Positions 43,234 to 51,261 of a stretch of 57,869 bases of DNA are shown here, piece by piece; the first letter of the stretch is position 1, and the number at the start of each line of letters is the position of its first letter. The stretch comes from CAZJYI01 sp964550025 (lineage in GTDB: Bacteria > Verrucomicrobiota > Kiritimatiellia > UBA8416 > CAYOBW01). The translations under genes and the position numbers were made by a program. The notes under the pieces are model-generated. The model had not been told where the DNA came from, ran no database searches, and saw only the letters and a list, made by a program, of their open reading frames with translations. Where the stretch lies: the NCBI GenBank assembly GCA_964550025.1, contig CAZJYI010000065.1, positions 1 to 57,869 of the forward strand. Reading direction: 5' to 3'.

Positions 43234-43531
43234 TACCGAGCTCATGACACTTGAGCAGGTCGCCAAGTACCTGAAGCTGAAACCCCAGACCATCTACAGG
43301 TGGGCACAGGAAGGGAGAATCCCCGCGGCCAAGCTTGGCAAGGAGTGGCGTTTTCGCAGGTCCGTGCTCGACCAGTGGATCGACACGGCCATTCACGTCT
43401 CCAAGGCCGGGTTTGACCTGATGGTGAACCAGTCCTGGCTGCATCTCCAGGGGAGCGCTATCGAGCGCGGTGCTATCGAGGCCATGATCGAGCGACGCTG
43501 GAAGGAGGACGATGTCCCCGGCAACTCCTGA
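43226..43531 (+). CDS. MerR/excisionase-type HTH DNA-binding protein
   Basis: A 101-residue protein. Residues about 7-58 (LMTLEQVAKYLKLKPQTIYRW through FRRSVLDQWI) are a typical HTH_17/excisionase-like winged helix. The C-terminal about 40 residues (GFDLMVNQSWLHLQGSAIERG) form a tail of unknown role. It starts 8 bp inside the preceding gene and overlaps the following PIN-like gene by 20 bp, suggesting coupled translation. It could bind the palindrome at 42434-42450 or act as the antitoxin-like partner of the PIN protein. Confidence 0.8.
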   Translation: MTDTELMTLEQVAKYLKLKPQTIYRWAQEGRIPAAKLGKEWRFRRSVLDQWIDTAIHVSKAGFDLMVNQSWLHLQGSAIERGAIEAMIERRWKEDDVPGNS

Positions 43532-43919
43532 ACCGCCTCTGCACGCCGTCATAGACCCGGCCGTGCTGCTTCGCGAGATCATGATTCCGAGCGATCGCCC
43601 GGTTTGCGATGCGTGGCGTGACGGTACTATCGTCCCGGTTGTCACGCTGAAAATCCTCAACCACACGCTGGGACTGCTGCACGGCCTTGCGTTGCCGTCG
43701 GAGCTGCTTGAGCACTGGGCGCTCTGGTTCACCCATGCGGAGCATTGTGTCGTCGTGAGAACCGTCCCGCCCAGCGCGTCCATCCTGGACGAATACCTCC
43801 AGGCCGTCCGCCTCGGGCATGCCGCCGTCTTCCTCACCGACGATGCCGAAACCGCGCGATTGGCTGCCGCGGAGGGCATTGCGACGTTGTCTTCGGATGC
43901 CGTCCGCGGCGAGATGTGA
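43512..43919 (+). CDS. PIN-like domain protein, possibly degenerate
   Basis: A 135-residue protein whose pattern matches PIN_3-type toxins: a VIDPAVLLREI start (first acidic residue Asp15), a WRDGTIVPVVTLKILNHTL region where PIN domains usually carry a conserved Glu, DEYLQAVRLGHAAVFLTDD with Asp93 and Asp110/111, and a final GIATLSSD. The Glu of the usual ILxEL motif is replaced (LKILNHTL) and the TN after the first Asp is PA, so nuclease activity may be lost. AAGGAGG precedes the ATG. It overlaps the HTH gene by 20 bp. The family assignment is from pattern only. Confidence 0.55.
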   Translation: MSPATPEPPLHAVIDPAVLLREIMIPSDRPVCDAWRDGTIVPVVTLKILNHTLGLLHGLALPSELLEHWALWFTHAEHCVVVRTVPPSASILDEYLQAVRLGHAAVFLTDDAETARLAAAEGIATLSSDAVRGEM

Positions 43920-43942
43920 TGGCCCCTACTCTCGCATTCTCC

Positions 43943-43970
43943 GTCACCGGCTGGAAGCCGGCGCTACGAC
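43943..43970. terminator. Hairpin between convergent genes
   Basis: ACCGGCTGGAAGCCGGCGCT forms a GC-rich hairpin in a 62-bp gap between two converging genes. It is a single copy of the CCGGCTGAAAGCCGG repeat family (16018-16061 and 34417-34463). There is no T-run, so termination is inferred only from position. Confidence 0.4.
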
Positions 43971-43981
43971 GGAGGAGTGAA

Positions 43982-44650
43982 TCAGTCCTGCATCTCTTTG
44001 ACGCGGATGATCAGGCGGTAGTGGTAGCGCTTGTTGTCGAGGACGATGCCGCGGGGATGGAGCAGGCCCTCTTTTTCGGTGTACTCGTAGTAGCGGACAC
44101 GCCGTATCAGGTCGCCCTTTTCGTAGAGTCGTTTCTCGATGAGGACGGGCGGTTGGCCGGTGAAACGGTACTCGACGCGTGTGTCGTCGCACTCCGAACT
44201 GAACGTGAGCGACTTGCTGCGCCGGCGCGAATCTTCCGATGCGTCGGGGACGACATCGAGGTAGACGGCGCGGATGTCGTCGCCGACCGAGGCCGTGACC
44301 TCAGGGCGTTCTCCCATCTGGTCGATGGCGAACAGGCAGGTGGTCCTGTCGCCCTTCCCCTCGAAATCGAAGAGTTTCACGCCCACCGGCGTCATGCAGG
44401 CGAGCTTGAAGCTGTCGGCGTCGCGATCGACCTCCAGCATCCCAAGCGCCGTCATCTTCTTCCACAAGAACGAGAAGACCACGCTGTTGACCTGCCGGTA
44501 GCGACTGGGGGTCGCGGCATCGAACCCACTCCGTACCGTTTCGGCGTCGACCCCGTCCATGGAACAGCGTGGAACCGGTTCGAAGGGTATGCTGCTGCAG
44601 CCGGTGAAGAGGAGGGCGAGGAGGAGCAATGCGAGGATGCGGCTTGACAC
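43982..44650 (-). CDS. DUF3261-like outer-membrane lipoprotein of the lipid cluster
   Basis: A 222-residue protein starting with GTG (VSSRILALLLLALLFTGCSS) with a clear lipobox at TGC. The core KKMTALGMLEVDRDADSFKL, then ACMTPVGVKLFDFEGKG resembles DUF3261 lipoproteins, which accompany LolA-like carriers and MMPL exporters in aryl-polyene clusters. It is the last gene of the 12-kb minus-strand cluster and probably acts in placing the finished lipid in the outer membrane. The open frame extends upstream through a hexamer repeat element (44688-44760), which is unlikely to be translated. The start codon is the least certain point. Confidence 0.7.
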   Translation of the reverse strand: MSSRILALLLLALLFTGCSSIPFEPVPRCSMDGVDAETVRSGFDAATPSRYRQVNSVVFSFLWKKMTALGMLEVDRDADSFKLACMTPVGVKLFDFEGKGDRTTCLFAIDQMGERPEVTASVGDDIRAVYLDVVPDASEDSRRRSKSLTFSSECDDTRVEYRFTGQPPVLIEKRLYEKGDLIRRVRYYEYTEKEGLLHPRGIVLDNKRYHYRLIIRVKEMQD

Positions 44651-44687
44651 GGCCAACCCCGATCGGAAGAGGGAGCCGGCTCGACCC

Positions 44688-44760
44688 GTACTCGTACACA
44701 CGTATCTCTTGCTCCGAGAACGAGGGGAGATTGGCGTGTACGAGTGCGTGTACGAGTACG
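44688..44760. repeat. Inverted hexamer-repeat element, second copy
   Basis: GTACTC and GTACAC units at 44688-44699 and GTGTAC, GAGTGC, GTGTAC, GAGTAC at 44736-44759, with a flanking GGAGATTGGC like that of the copy at 5848-5950. It separates the exporter gene from the lipoprotein gene. Confidence 0.7.
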
Positions 44761-44829
44761 GCAGAGAGGGTGTGCCGGGACATCGCTGTTCGACGCGAAA
44801 GACCCTCATTGTATGGTGTACGGCCACTC

Positions 44830-47238
44830 TCACGTTGCCTCCTTCCCCGTCGCCAGCCACAACCGGCACAGCGCCGGGACACCGACCATGGCGGCGATGT
44901 AGCCCGTCACGACGCCCGTCACCAGCGTGCGTCCGATCGAGAGCAGCACGGGATGCCGCGCGAAGAGCAGGACGCCCGCGCCGGTCAGGGTCGTGACGGC
45001 CGAAAGCGTCACCGCCATCGTCGTCCCCGCTTCGCTCCGGTGCACGTAAGCGTGCGTCATGAAGATCCCGTAGTCAATGCAAAGCCCCATGACCACGACC
45101 CCCGCGATCAGGTTCGCGATGTTCAACTTGTGCCCCGTAAGCGCGTGAACGCCGACGACCCAGACGCACCCCGACAGGGCGGGAACCAGCCCGATGCAGG
45201 ACAGGCGCAACGAGCGCAACAACCCGAAGGTCACGAGCAGGATCAACGCCAGGGCGATGCCCGAGACCAGCAGGACCTCGCGGTTGACGAAGTACGAAAG
45301 GCGCTCGGCCAGCGCCCGCCGGGAAACAACGGAAACGCCGTCGTCTTCCAGGTTTGCCACAACCTTGCCCAGCACGGCGGCATTGCCTTCGTCGTCGCCA
45401 AAATAGGCGATAACGTGCCACCCCGAAGGCGTGCGGCGAACGAACCGCTCCGTGACCTGCGCCAGGAGCCCTCTGCCGGGGGCGCCATCCGCAACGGGCC
45501 CCGGTTCTCCGAGCCAGGCGAAAAACGGATCGAATGCGTCCGCGGCAAAGGAAAAGGCCTGCCCCTTCTCCACCAATCTCTCCTTGAGGGCACGCTGGCG
45601 CTCGACCGTCCAGAAAGAACGCCAGCGTGCGGCGTTCTCACGGCGTGTTCGTGCCGCGGGCCAGATGTCCGTCATGCTGGCAAACCCGTCTTTGCCCAAC
45701 AGGGACCATGCTTCGCGTGTCGCCCGGTCGTTCAGCTCAGCGGCCGCCTCATAGTCCGCACCCGACGACACGAGCAAGCCGAGCCCGACTTCGCCCCGTC
45801 CCCAGGTCTCCTGGAAGCGCTTCTCGCTCTCCAGCACGTCCGTCGCCGTGCCGTCCAGTTGCGTCGCATCGCTGTCGAACGACGTCCCGCAACTCAACAG
45901 GATGCCGCCGACCAGGGCGCACCCGAGAGCTACGACCATGCTCAGCGCGACGGGGCGCGAGGTGAAGCGGTCGAACCACACCGCGTCCATTCTGCTCCTC
46001 CCGACGCCCCGCCCGTTCAGACACTGCGGCAGAACGAACAGCGCGTACACCAGGGCAATGGCGAGGCTCATGAGCGAGAAACAGGCCAACTGGCGGTAGC
46101 CCTCGATCGACGACCAGAAGAACGCCACGAACACCCCCATGGTCGTCATGGCCCCGATGCACACGGGCCTGGCAACCGCCCGCACGGCCCGCTCGGGGTC
46201 CGTGCCCGCTTTCACGGCGACATAGACGTGGATCCCATAATCAACGGCGATCCCGGCGATGACGGAGCCCAGACCGATCACCAGGGCCGAAACGCTCCCC
46301 AACAGCACGGCCGATAACGCGAGGGAAACCACAACGGCCGCGAACGGGATAATGAACACGAGGGTGGCGCGCGGGTCGCGGAAGATCGCGAGGAAGAGCA
46401 CAAAGAAGCCGATCGCCGCGACGGTCAGCGTGATCTTGATGTCGGAGCGGATCGTCTGTTCATTGCTCACGGTGTGCCAGTGGCCGCACACGATGTCGGC
46501 GGACACGGCGGCTCCGAGCTCCCCCGTGCGTTGCTGCAGGTACCCGAGCAGCCGCCTGGAGCCGGCGCCATCGGTCATGGGAATCGGTGTCTCCAGGATC
46601 ACCAGCACGTGCTGTCCGTCGCGGCTGACGAGGTGTCCATTCTCAACCCGCACGTCGTAGCCCAGTGAACTCGTCAGCCCCTGCAGTTTCCCCAGCACGG
46701 GACCGCTGAGGTTGAGCGGATCGCGTCGGGCGAGCGAAGCGACGAAGCTACCCTCCGGTCTGAGTAGCTGCATGTATCGAGCGCGCAACGCGCGCCCAAC
46801 CTCCTCCGGCAACAGCTTCCCCGCCATCTCCTCGAGTTCCCCGGCTCCCAGCATCTGCGGAGCCAGGGCGACAATGTGGTCCAGTTCGGCGGCGAAGTTG
46901 AACTGCGACACGTCCGAGAGAACGCCGTGGACGTACACGGGGTCCAGGTCGGCCACGAGCCGGTCCGCGGCGGCGTGCAGGTCGGCCTTCCCGCCGGGAT
47001 CGCGGCTTGACAGCGAGATCACCACCTTGTCGGAGAATCGCGCCTCGCGCAGGAACTCGATCGTCTCGATGACGTTCCCTCTGCGCGGCAACATGACCTC
47101 CAACCGCGTATCGAAGTCCACGAAGGGAACGGACAGCGCGGCAACGGCCGTCAGAAGGCCGAGCAGACCGATAATGAGGCGCCGCCGGTCGCGGAAGGCG
47201 CGGAAGACACGGGAGAAGATGTTGCGGTCAGAGGTCAC
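44830..47238 (-). CDS. MMPL/RND-type lipid exporter
   Basis: An 802-residue membrane protein starting with GTG. It has the two-fold RND/MMPL plan: one helix at about 20-40, a large periplasmic domain (about 45-260) and five helices (about 265-405, including GLGSVIAGIAVDYGIHVYVAV with the family Asp-Tyr pair). A second copy of this layout follows (helix at about 425, periplasmic domain, then helices from about 625 with IAGVVVMGLCIDYGIFMTHAYV). The two DYG motifs are the proton-relay sites. Such exporters move polyene or lipid products across the inner membrane in aryl-polyene-type clusters. It lies between the LolA-like and DUF3261-like genes. Confidence 0.88.
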   Translation of the reverse strand: MTSDRNIFSRVFRAFRDRRRLIIGLLGLLTAVAALSVPFVDFDTRLEVMLPRRGNVIETIEFLREARFSDKVVISLSSRDPGGKADLHAAADRLVADLDPVYVHGVLSDVSQFNFAAELDHIVALAPQMLGAGELEEMAGKLLPEEVGRALRARYMQLLRPEGSFVASLARRDPLNLSGPVLGKLQGLTSSLGYDVRVENGHLVSRDGQHVLVILETPIPMTDGAGSRRLLGYLQQRTGELGAAVSADIVCGHWHTVSNEQTIRSDIKITLTVAAIGFFVLFLAIFRDPRATLVFIIPFAAVVVSLALSAVLLGSVSALVIGLGSVIAGIAVDYGIHVYVAVKAGTDPERAVRAVARPVCIGAMTTMGVFVAFFWSSIEGYRQLACFSLMSLAIALVYALFVLPQCLNGRGVGRSRMDAVWFDRFTSRPVALSMVVALGCALVGGILLSCGTSFDSDATQLDGTATDVLESEKRFQETWGRGEVGLGLLVSSGADYEAAAELNDRATREAWSLLGKDGFASMTDIWPAARTRRENAARWRSFWTVERQRALKERLVEKGQAFSFAADAFDPFFAWLGEPGPVADGAPGRGLLAQVTERFVRRTPSGWHVIAYFGDDEGNAAVLGKVVANLEDDGVSVVSRRALAERLSYFVNREVLLVSGIALALILLVTFGLLRSLRLSCIGLVPALSGCVWVVGVHALTGHKLNIANLIAGVVVMGLCIDYGIFMTHAYVHRSEAGTTMAVTLSAVTTLTGAGVLLFARHPVLLSIGRTLVTGVVTGYIAAMVGVPALCRLWLATGKEAT

Positions 47239-47361
47239 GGGTGGTCACCGGATACTGGTCAGTCCTGCTTACTTACTTTCCCTATCCAGCGACCGGGAAT
47301 CGCGAGAGTACTCCCGGGCGGGAATGCCATTTGTCTGAGCGCATCCTGGATTCCCTTCCCC

Positions 47362-47492
47362 GGTAGGTCCCAGTTGCACTGGGACCAGCGAACGGAGGCG
47401 ATGCAGTCGCACCACAGTTCGGTCTTGAGTCGCGACTGTCTCATTTCTGCAGCCTCGCGTTCTCCGGGGTCCCAGTGCAACTGGGACCTACT
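47362..47492. mobile_element. 131-bp MITE-like element, copy 2
   Basis: The same length and ends as the element at 20214-20344. Arms lie at 47362-47386 and 47468-47492 (GGTAGGTCCCAGTTGCACTG and its complement, one mismatch at the outer end). The interior is about 75 percent identical to copy 1. It lies in the 331-bp gap between the LolA-like and MMPL genes of the lipid cluster. The rest of that gap shows no gene. Confidence 0.8.
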
Positions 47493-47569
47493 GCTCCGCG
47501 ACCATCTGGTCACTGGTCATTGTTTGCCGGGTGCCGGGGTCGCGATGACGGACGGGACGGGGCCTGACG

Positions 47570-48259
47570 CTAGTCCGGTTTCACCTCCCACTCGCCCGGG
47601 TCAATCGGCTCATTCAGTCTCGTGGACTTGAACTGAATGCGCGTGCGGTCGCCGCTGACGTCCTCGATCTGGATGGCCTCGATGTACCGCCGATCTTTGC
47701 GAAAGGAAACGGTCACGCGGCGAATGGCCTTGCTTGCCGCCGCCGTGCTGAGCGGCTGGAACAGTAAGACGGTCTGCTCCCCGGTATCGCCCAGCCGGAT
47801 CTGGTATTCGTCAGCGAGGGACGCGTACTTGCCGGAGAACCAGACCTGGAGTTGCAGGGCTACGGCCTGGAAGACGGGATTGCCGGACAGGGAGATCTTC
47901 TGCACCTTCCCGCTGTCCTCGTCCCACTGGCGAATGACATCGCCGTCGAGGACGACCGCGTACCGAACGGGTTTGTCCACGCGCCAGGCCAGCCGCCCCG
48001 GGTTCTCGAGCGCAACGCGCCCCTCCAACGTGATCGTCTGGTTGAAGATGGCCAGCTCCTTGGTCTGGACAAAGGCAGCTTGTACGGTCTTCACCCCGGT
48101 GAACTGCTTCTCGATGGCGCGGAGGACGGCGGCCACGTCTTCAGCGGGGGCGTTCGTACCCGCGGGAGCGTCCTGCGCCACGGCCGCCCCGGAGAGCAGC
48201 ACGCCGACGATGAGCATCAGGCTAGTCAGACCCTGTCGTAAGAGGGTCTGTGTCCGCAA
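47570..48259 (-). CDS. LolA-like periplasmic lipid/lipoprotein carrier
   Basis: A 229-residue protein with the LolA fold pattern: VLRAIEKQFTGVKTVQAAFVQTK, then GRVALENPGRLAWRVDKPVR, and the C-terminal IRRVTVSFRKDRRYIEAIQI. The proposed TTG start at 48259 gives a normal signal peptide (MRTQTLLRQG, hydrophobic core, AAVAQDA). The next ATG (48217) would leave no positive charges. No ribosome site is visible because the upstream 160 bp is repeat sequence. LolA-type proteins in aryl-polyene clusters are thought to shuttle the lipid product across the periplasm, and the neighbours MMPL and DUF3261 support that role here. Confidence 0.78.
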   Translation of the reverse strand: MRTQTLLRQGLTSLMLIVGVLLSGAAVAQDAPAGTNAPAEDVAAVLRAIEKQFTGVKTVQAAFVQTKELAIFNQTITLEGRVALENPGRLAWRVDKPVRYAVVLDGDVIRQWDEDSGKVQKISLSGNPVFQAVALQLQVWFSGKYASLADEYQIRLGDTGEQTVLLFQPLSTAAASKAIRRVTVSFRKDRRYIEAIQIEDVSGDRTRIQFKSTRLNEPIDPGEWEVKPD

Positions 48260-48420
48260 ATCCGAAATTCGAATCTCGAAGTCCGAAACAAATGCGAAAT
48301 CCGAAAGTCCAAGTGACCGAAACGAAGAGAGGACTCCATCTCTTCTTTCCCGTTTTCCCCCATTTCCCGCTTTCGAGATTCGAATTTGTTTCGGACTTCG
48401 AGATTCGAGATTCGACTTTG
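48252..48420. repeat. Inverted heptamer arms upstream of the LolA-like gene
   Basis: The left arm at 48260-48287 is ATCCGAA, ATTCGAA, TCTCGAA, GTCCGAA, continuing into ACAAATGCGAAATCC. The right arm at about 48371-48420 is the inverted version (TTCGAGA, TTCGAAT, TTGTTTC, GGACTTC, GAGATTC twice). The loop is about 70 bp. The left arm abuts the proposed start codon. Confidence 0.8.
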
Positions 48421-48481
48421 AACCCATATCAGGGGAAATCACGACGGGCTTACCCTCCGGACCTTTTCGGATGACATCTAG

Positions 48482-49966
48482 TCAGTCCTGGTGCCATATT
48501 TTGATTTCTCCGGACGCAACGATTTCATCGCCTTTTGTGAGCGTGCTCTCGATGATCCCGAAGTCCCCGAACCTGGCACTCTTGTAGACCGACGCCGTGA
48601 TCTTCTCACCCGACCTGGCGCTGCCGTGGATGGCGAAGTCCTTGATGCCCAGCAGCATTCCTTTTCCGCTGCCGTTCCGCCCCCGGTTTTTGAAGCCGTT
48701 CATGGCCGCCAGGGTCTGCGCCACGATCTCGGGATAGACGGCATCATCCAACTCACCGTCCGTCGACACAAAAGGTCCGTCGGCAGGAACGGTCATCTCG
48801 GCCACCCCCCTGCGTTCGCCGACCGACACGAGCCGATCGATGATCTGCATGGTGCCTTCGTGCGGAACGAAACCCTCGGCGGTCAGCGGAAGGGTGTCGA
48901 TTTCGTGCTTTCTGGTCGTGTTGCGCCAGCAGGTTGGGTCGGAGGCAAGGTAGTCGCCAGTCATCTGGTATGCAGTCCCCCGGCATCCGTAGCACTCCAT
49001 GGCCTTATCGCAGGCGGCGCACGGCCCCTTGATCGTTTCGTGGTATTCGCGGAGGTCCTGGATCACCTCGCTGTCCCGCAAGATCTCTGCCAGGGGCTGT
49101 TGCCGAACGTTGCCGACCGCGATGGTCACGCCCACGCACGGCATCACATCCCCCCACGCGTTGATGAGGCAGGAGAACTGGTGCCGCAGACAGCGTGTTC
49201 CGACGAGGGGCGGCTGCGGCGCCCATTCGATACCGAACCGCTCGCGGTCGATCTCGGCTATCTCACTGAAGATCCCCCGTACGGTTTCGATCGGTACGTC
49301 CAGCCACTCGTTGGCCGGTGCGTTGCCCTGGGGCGTTACCATTTCGAAATACGGTTCGACACCCTCCTCGCGCAACCAGATCCAGAATGCCGTCAACTCA
49401 TCAAGGTTGTCGTGGCAGATGATGGTGCTGATACCCATCAGCCCATCTTCGGACGGGTAGCCGGCCACGCGCAGGTTTCCGTAGGCGCTCTGGATAAGGT
49501 CATGCGCTCCCTCACGCCCGGAGAGCTTGTCCTGGAGCTCGGGCTTGCGGGTGTTCATCTTCAGGACGACCTTGACCTGGTGGTCCAGGAGGAAATGGGC
49601 CGCATCAAGCGTCATGTTGGACCCGTTGGTGAACAGTTCGATGTCCATGCCCAGCTCACGGATGTACGCCACCATCTCCTTGAGGCGCGGGTAGATCATG
49701 GGCTCTCCGCCGAGAATGACGATCTTCTTCGAGCCGAGGTCCCGCGCCTGGCGCAGCACGTCGCGAATCTCGTCGGGGGACATCTCGCCTTCGGGACGCA
49801 TGCCTTCCGCAACGTAACAGTAGGGACACTGGAAGTTGCACTTCTGGCTGAACTCGATCTCGATCGAGAGCAGCCCCTTTCTGGCAACGGTCTCGGCAAT
49901 CTCTTCGGAGCTGAACTCGAATCCGCTAATTGGCTCGAAGCATTCCGGCATTTCGCACATCCTCAC
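48482..49966 (-). CDS. Radical SAM-SPASM protein fused to a hotdog dehydratase
   Basis: A 494-residue two-part protein. Residues about 30-240 are a radical SAM domain with CNFQCPYC (C43, C47, C50, CX3CX2C) and GGEP at 86-89. A SPASM-type domain follows with C259, C266, GDVMPC (C277), CAACDKAMECYGC (C316, C319, C325, C328) and C346, enough for two auxiliary Fe-S clusters. Residues about 367-492 are a hotdog 3-hydroxyacyl-ACP dehydratase of the FabZ/ApeP type: VPHEGTMQIIDRLV with His369 and YPEIVAQTLAAMNG with Glu413 and Gln416, both catalytic positions kept. It starts GTG, overlapping the ligase stop as GTGA; ATG 49960 is an alternative. I know no characterised protein with this architecture. 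Confidence 0.88.
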   Translation of the reverse strand: MRMCEMPECFEPISGFEFSSEEIAETVARKGLLSIEIEFSQKCNFQCPYCYVAEGMRPEGEMSPDEIRDVLRQARDLGSKKIVILGGEPMIYPRLKEMVAYIRELGMDIELFTNGSNMTLDAAHFLLDHQVKVVLKMNTRKPELQDKLSGREGAHDLIQSAYGNLRVAGYPSEDGLMGISTIICHDNLDELTAFWIWLREEGVEPYFEMVTPQGNAPANEWLDVPIETVRGIFSEIAEIDRERFGIEWAPQPPLVGTRCLRHQFSCLINAWGDVMPCVGVTIAVGNVRQQPLAEILRDSEVIQDLREYHETIKGPCAACDKAMECYGCRGTAYQMTGDYLASDPTCWRNTTRKHEIDTLPLTAEGFVPHEGTMQIIDRLVSVGERRGVAEMTVPADGPFVSTDGELDDAVYPEIVAQTLAAMNGFKNRGRNGSGKGMLLGIKDFAIHGSARSGEKITASVYKSARFGDFGIIESTLTKGDEIVASGEIKIWHQD

Positions 49967-51261
49967 GGCCGCCGGTCAACGAAGCGTATCGGCTTTCGCG
50001 ACTGTGGCGTGTACACCCTTTGTCTCACTTCCTCAACCGGATCGACCACCACGCGCGGCATGACCCGAAGGCGGGCCTGCAGCTTCCCGGCGATCGTCCC
50101 GGCAGTACAGCTATCATCGCTGACAGCGGCGTGCACCGTCAATTCATCAGACAGGTCCGCCTGGCTGTCAACCGAGATGTAGTATTCAACAACTTGGGGC
50201 ATTTCGTCCAGCGCTGTGTACACCGCCTGCGGATACAGGGTCGTCCCGCGCACTTTCATCATCTGCTTCTTGCGCCCTACGATGGGCCCCAGCCGGGGCG
50301 TCCTGCGCCCACAGGGACACGGCTCCCGGGACAGGAAGCTCACGTCCCCGGTCGCGAAACGGAGCAGCGGCATGCCTTCCACGTTCAACGGCGTAACAAC
50401 GACTTCCCCCACTTCCCCATCCGCAACCGCGTTGCCTGCCTCGTCCACGATCTCCAGGATCGCGAGATCCGGGTGCAGGTGCCCTCCCTGCTGGGCCGTG
50501 CATTCGCAGAAGGTGGAAACAATCTCGGAGGATGCATACGTTGAATACGCTTTCGCGTTCCAGATTTCCTCGAGATCGGCGCCCAGCTTGAGAAAATCGA
50601 GGTTGCGGTCACGAATCGGTTCGCCGATGCAGACCATGCGGCGGATGGACGTCGCGGCGGGATCCTCGCCGCTATCGCGAAAGTGCAAACCGAGCTTGCG
50701 CAGGAATGTCGGCACGCCGACGGCAACCGTGGGACGCAGGTTCCGGATCACGGCGAGGTGGCCCTCCATGGTCCCGTGTCCGTTGCGGATGGCAGCCGCT
50801 CCAAGCCGGCGAACCCCCAGGAAATAGGCCAGCCCGGCCACGAAGCAGCGGTCTATCGTGCAGGTCAGGAGCACGACATCGTCAGCCGTAACGCCACACG
50901 CGGCGAAGGACAACTCCTCGTTGTAGGCCAGCCGCCGCAGGTCGTGCTCCGTGTACATCACGCGCGTCGGAAGGCCTGTCGTTCCGGATGACAGGACGAT
51001 ATCGACAATGCGCGACGCGGGCACGGCCAGGAAATCGTCATTGCGCGCTTCGAGATCGGCCTTGGTCGTGAGCGGCAGTCGGGGCAGGCTGTCGAGGTCT
51101 ACTTCCCGCGGGTCAAGGTCCAGCCCGGCCAGGCGGTCGCGATAGAAGGGCGAGTTTTTGAGGCAATGCGCCAGGTGTGCGCGGAGCAGTTCGGACTGCA
51201 TGGCACGGCATTCAGTTTCCTGAGCGAAAGCGGCTTCCCTGTGCGCGCCCGGTTCGATCAT
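49963..51261 (-). CDS. PaaK-like AMP-dependent acyl/aryl ligase
   Basis: A 432-residue adenylating enzyme of the phenylacetate-CoA ligase type. Residues 91-99 are the P-loop SSGTTGLPT. KAYSTYASSEIVSTF is the adenine/substrate block and MPLLRFATGDVSFL the ribose-binding Asp. The C-terminal about 100 residues (PIVGRKKQMMKVRGTTLYPQ) form the mobile lid with the hinge Lys. It should activate a carboxylic starter (aromatic or fatty) and load it on the cluster ACP or CoA. The ATG overlaps the acyltransferase stop (ATGA), and its own stop overlaps the radical SAM start (GTGA), showing tight translational coupling. Confidence 0.85.
   Translation of the reverse strand: MIEPGAHREAAFAQETECRAMQSELLRAHLAHCLKNSPFYRDRLAGLDLDPREVDLDSLPRLPLTTKADLEARNDDFLAVPASRIVDIVLSSGTTGLPTRVMYTEHDLRRLAYNEELSFAACGVTADDVVLLTCTIDRCFVAGLAYFLGVRRLGAAAIRNGHGTMEGHLAVIRNLRPTVAVGVPTFLRKLGLHFRDSGEDPAATSIRRMVCIGEPIRDRNLDFLKLGADLEEIWNAKAYSTYASSEIVSTFCECTAQQGGHLHPDLAILEIVDEAGNAVADGEVGEVVVTPLNVEGMPLLRFATGDVSFLSREPCPCGRRTPRLGPIVGRKKQMMKVRGTTLYPQAVYTALDEMPQVVEYYISVDSQADLSDELTVHAAVSDDSCTAGTIAGKLQARLRVMPRVVVDPVEEVRQRVYTPQSRKPIRFVDRRP

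Noticed and set aside
44629..46317. 562-residue plus-strand open frame in the exporter gene
   Set aside because: Antisense to the MMPL exporter, very rich in Arg/His/Gln, and starts inside a hexamer repeat element.
48491..50182. 563-residue plus-strand open frame across the radical SAM and ligase genes
   Set aside because: It spans two genes with strong conserved motifs on the other strand and has no family signal.
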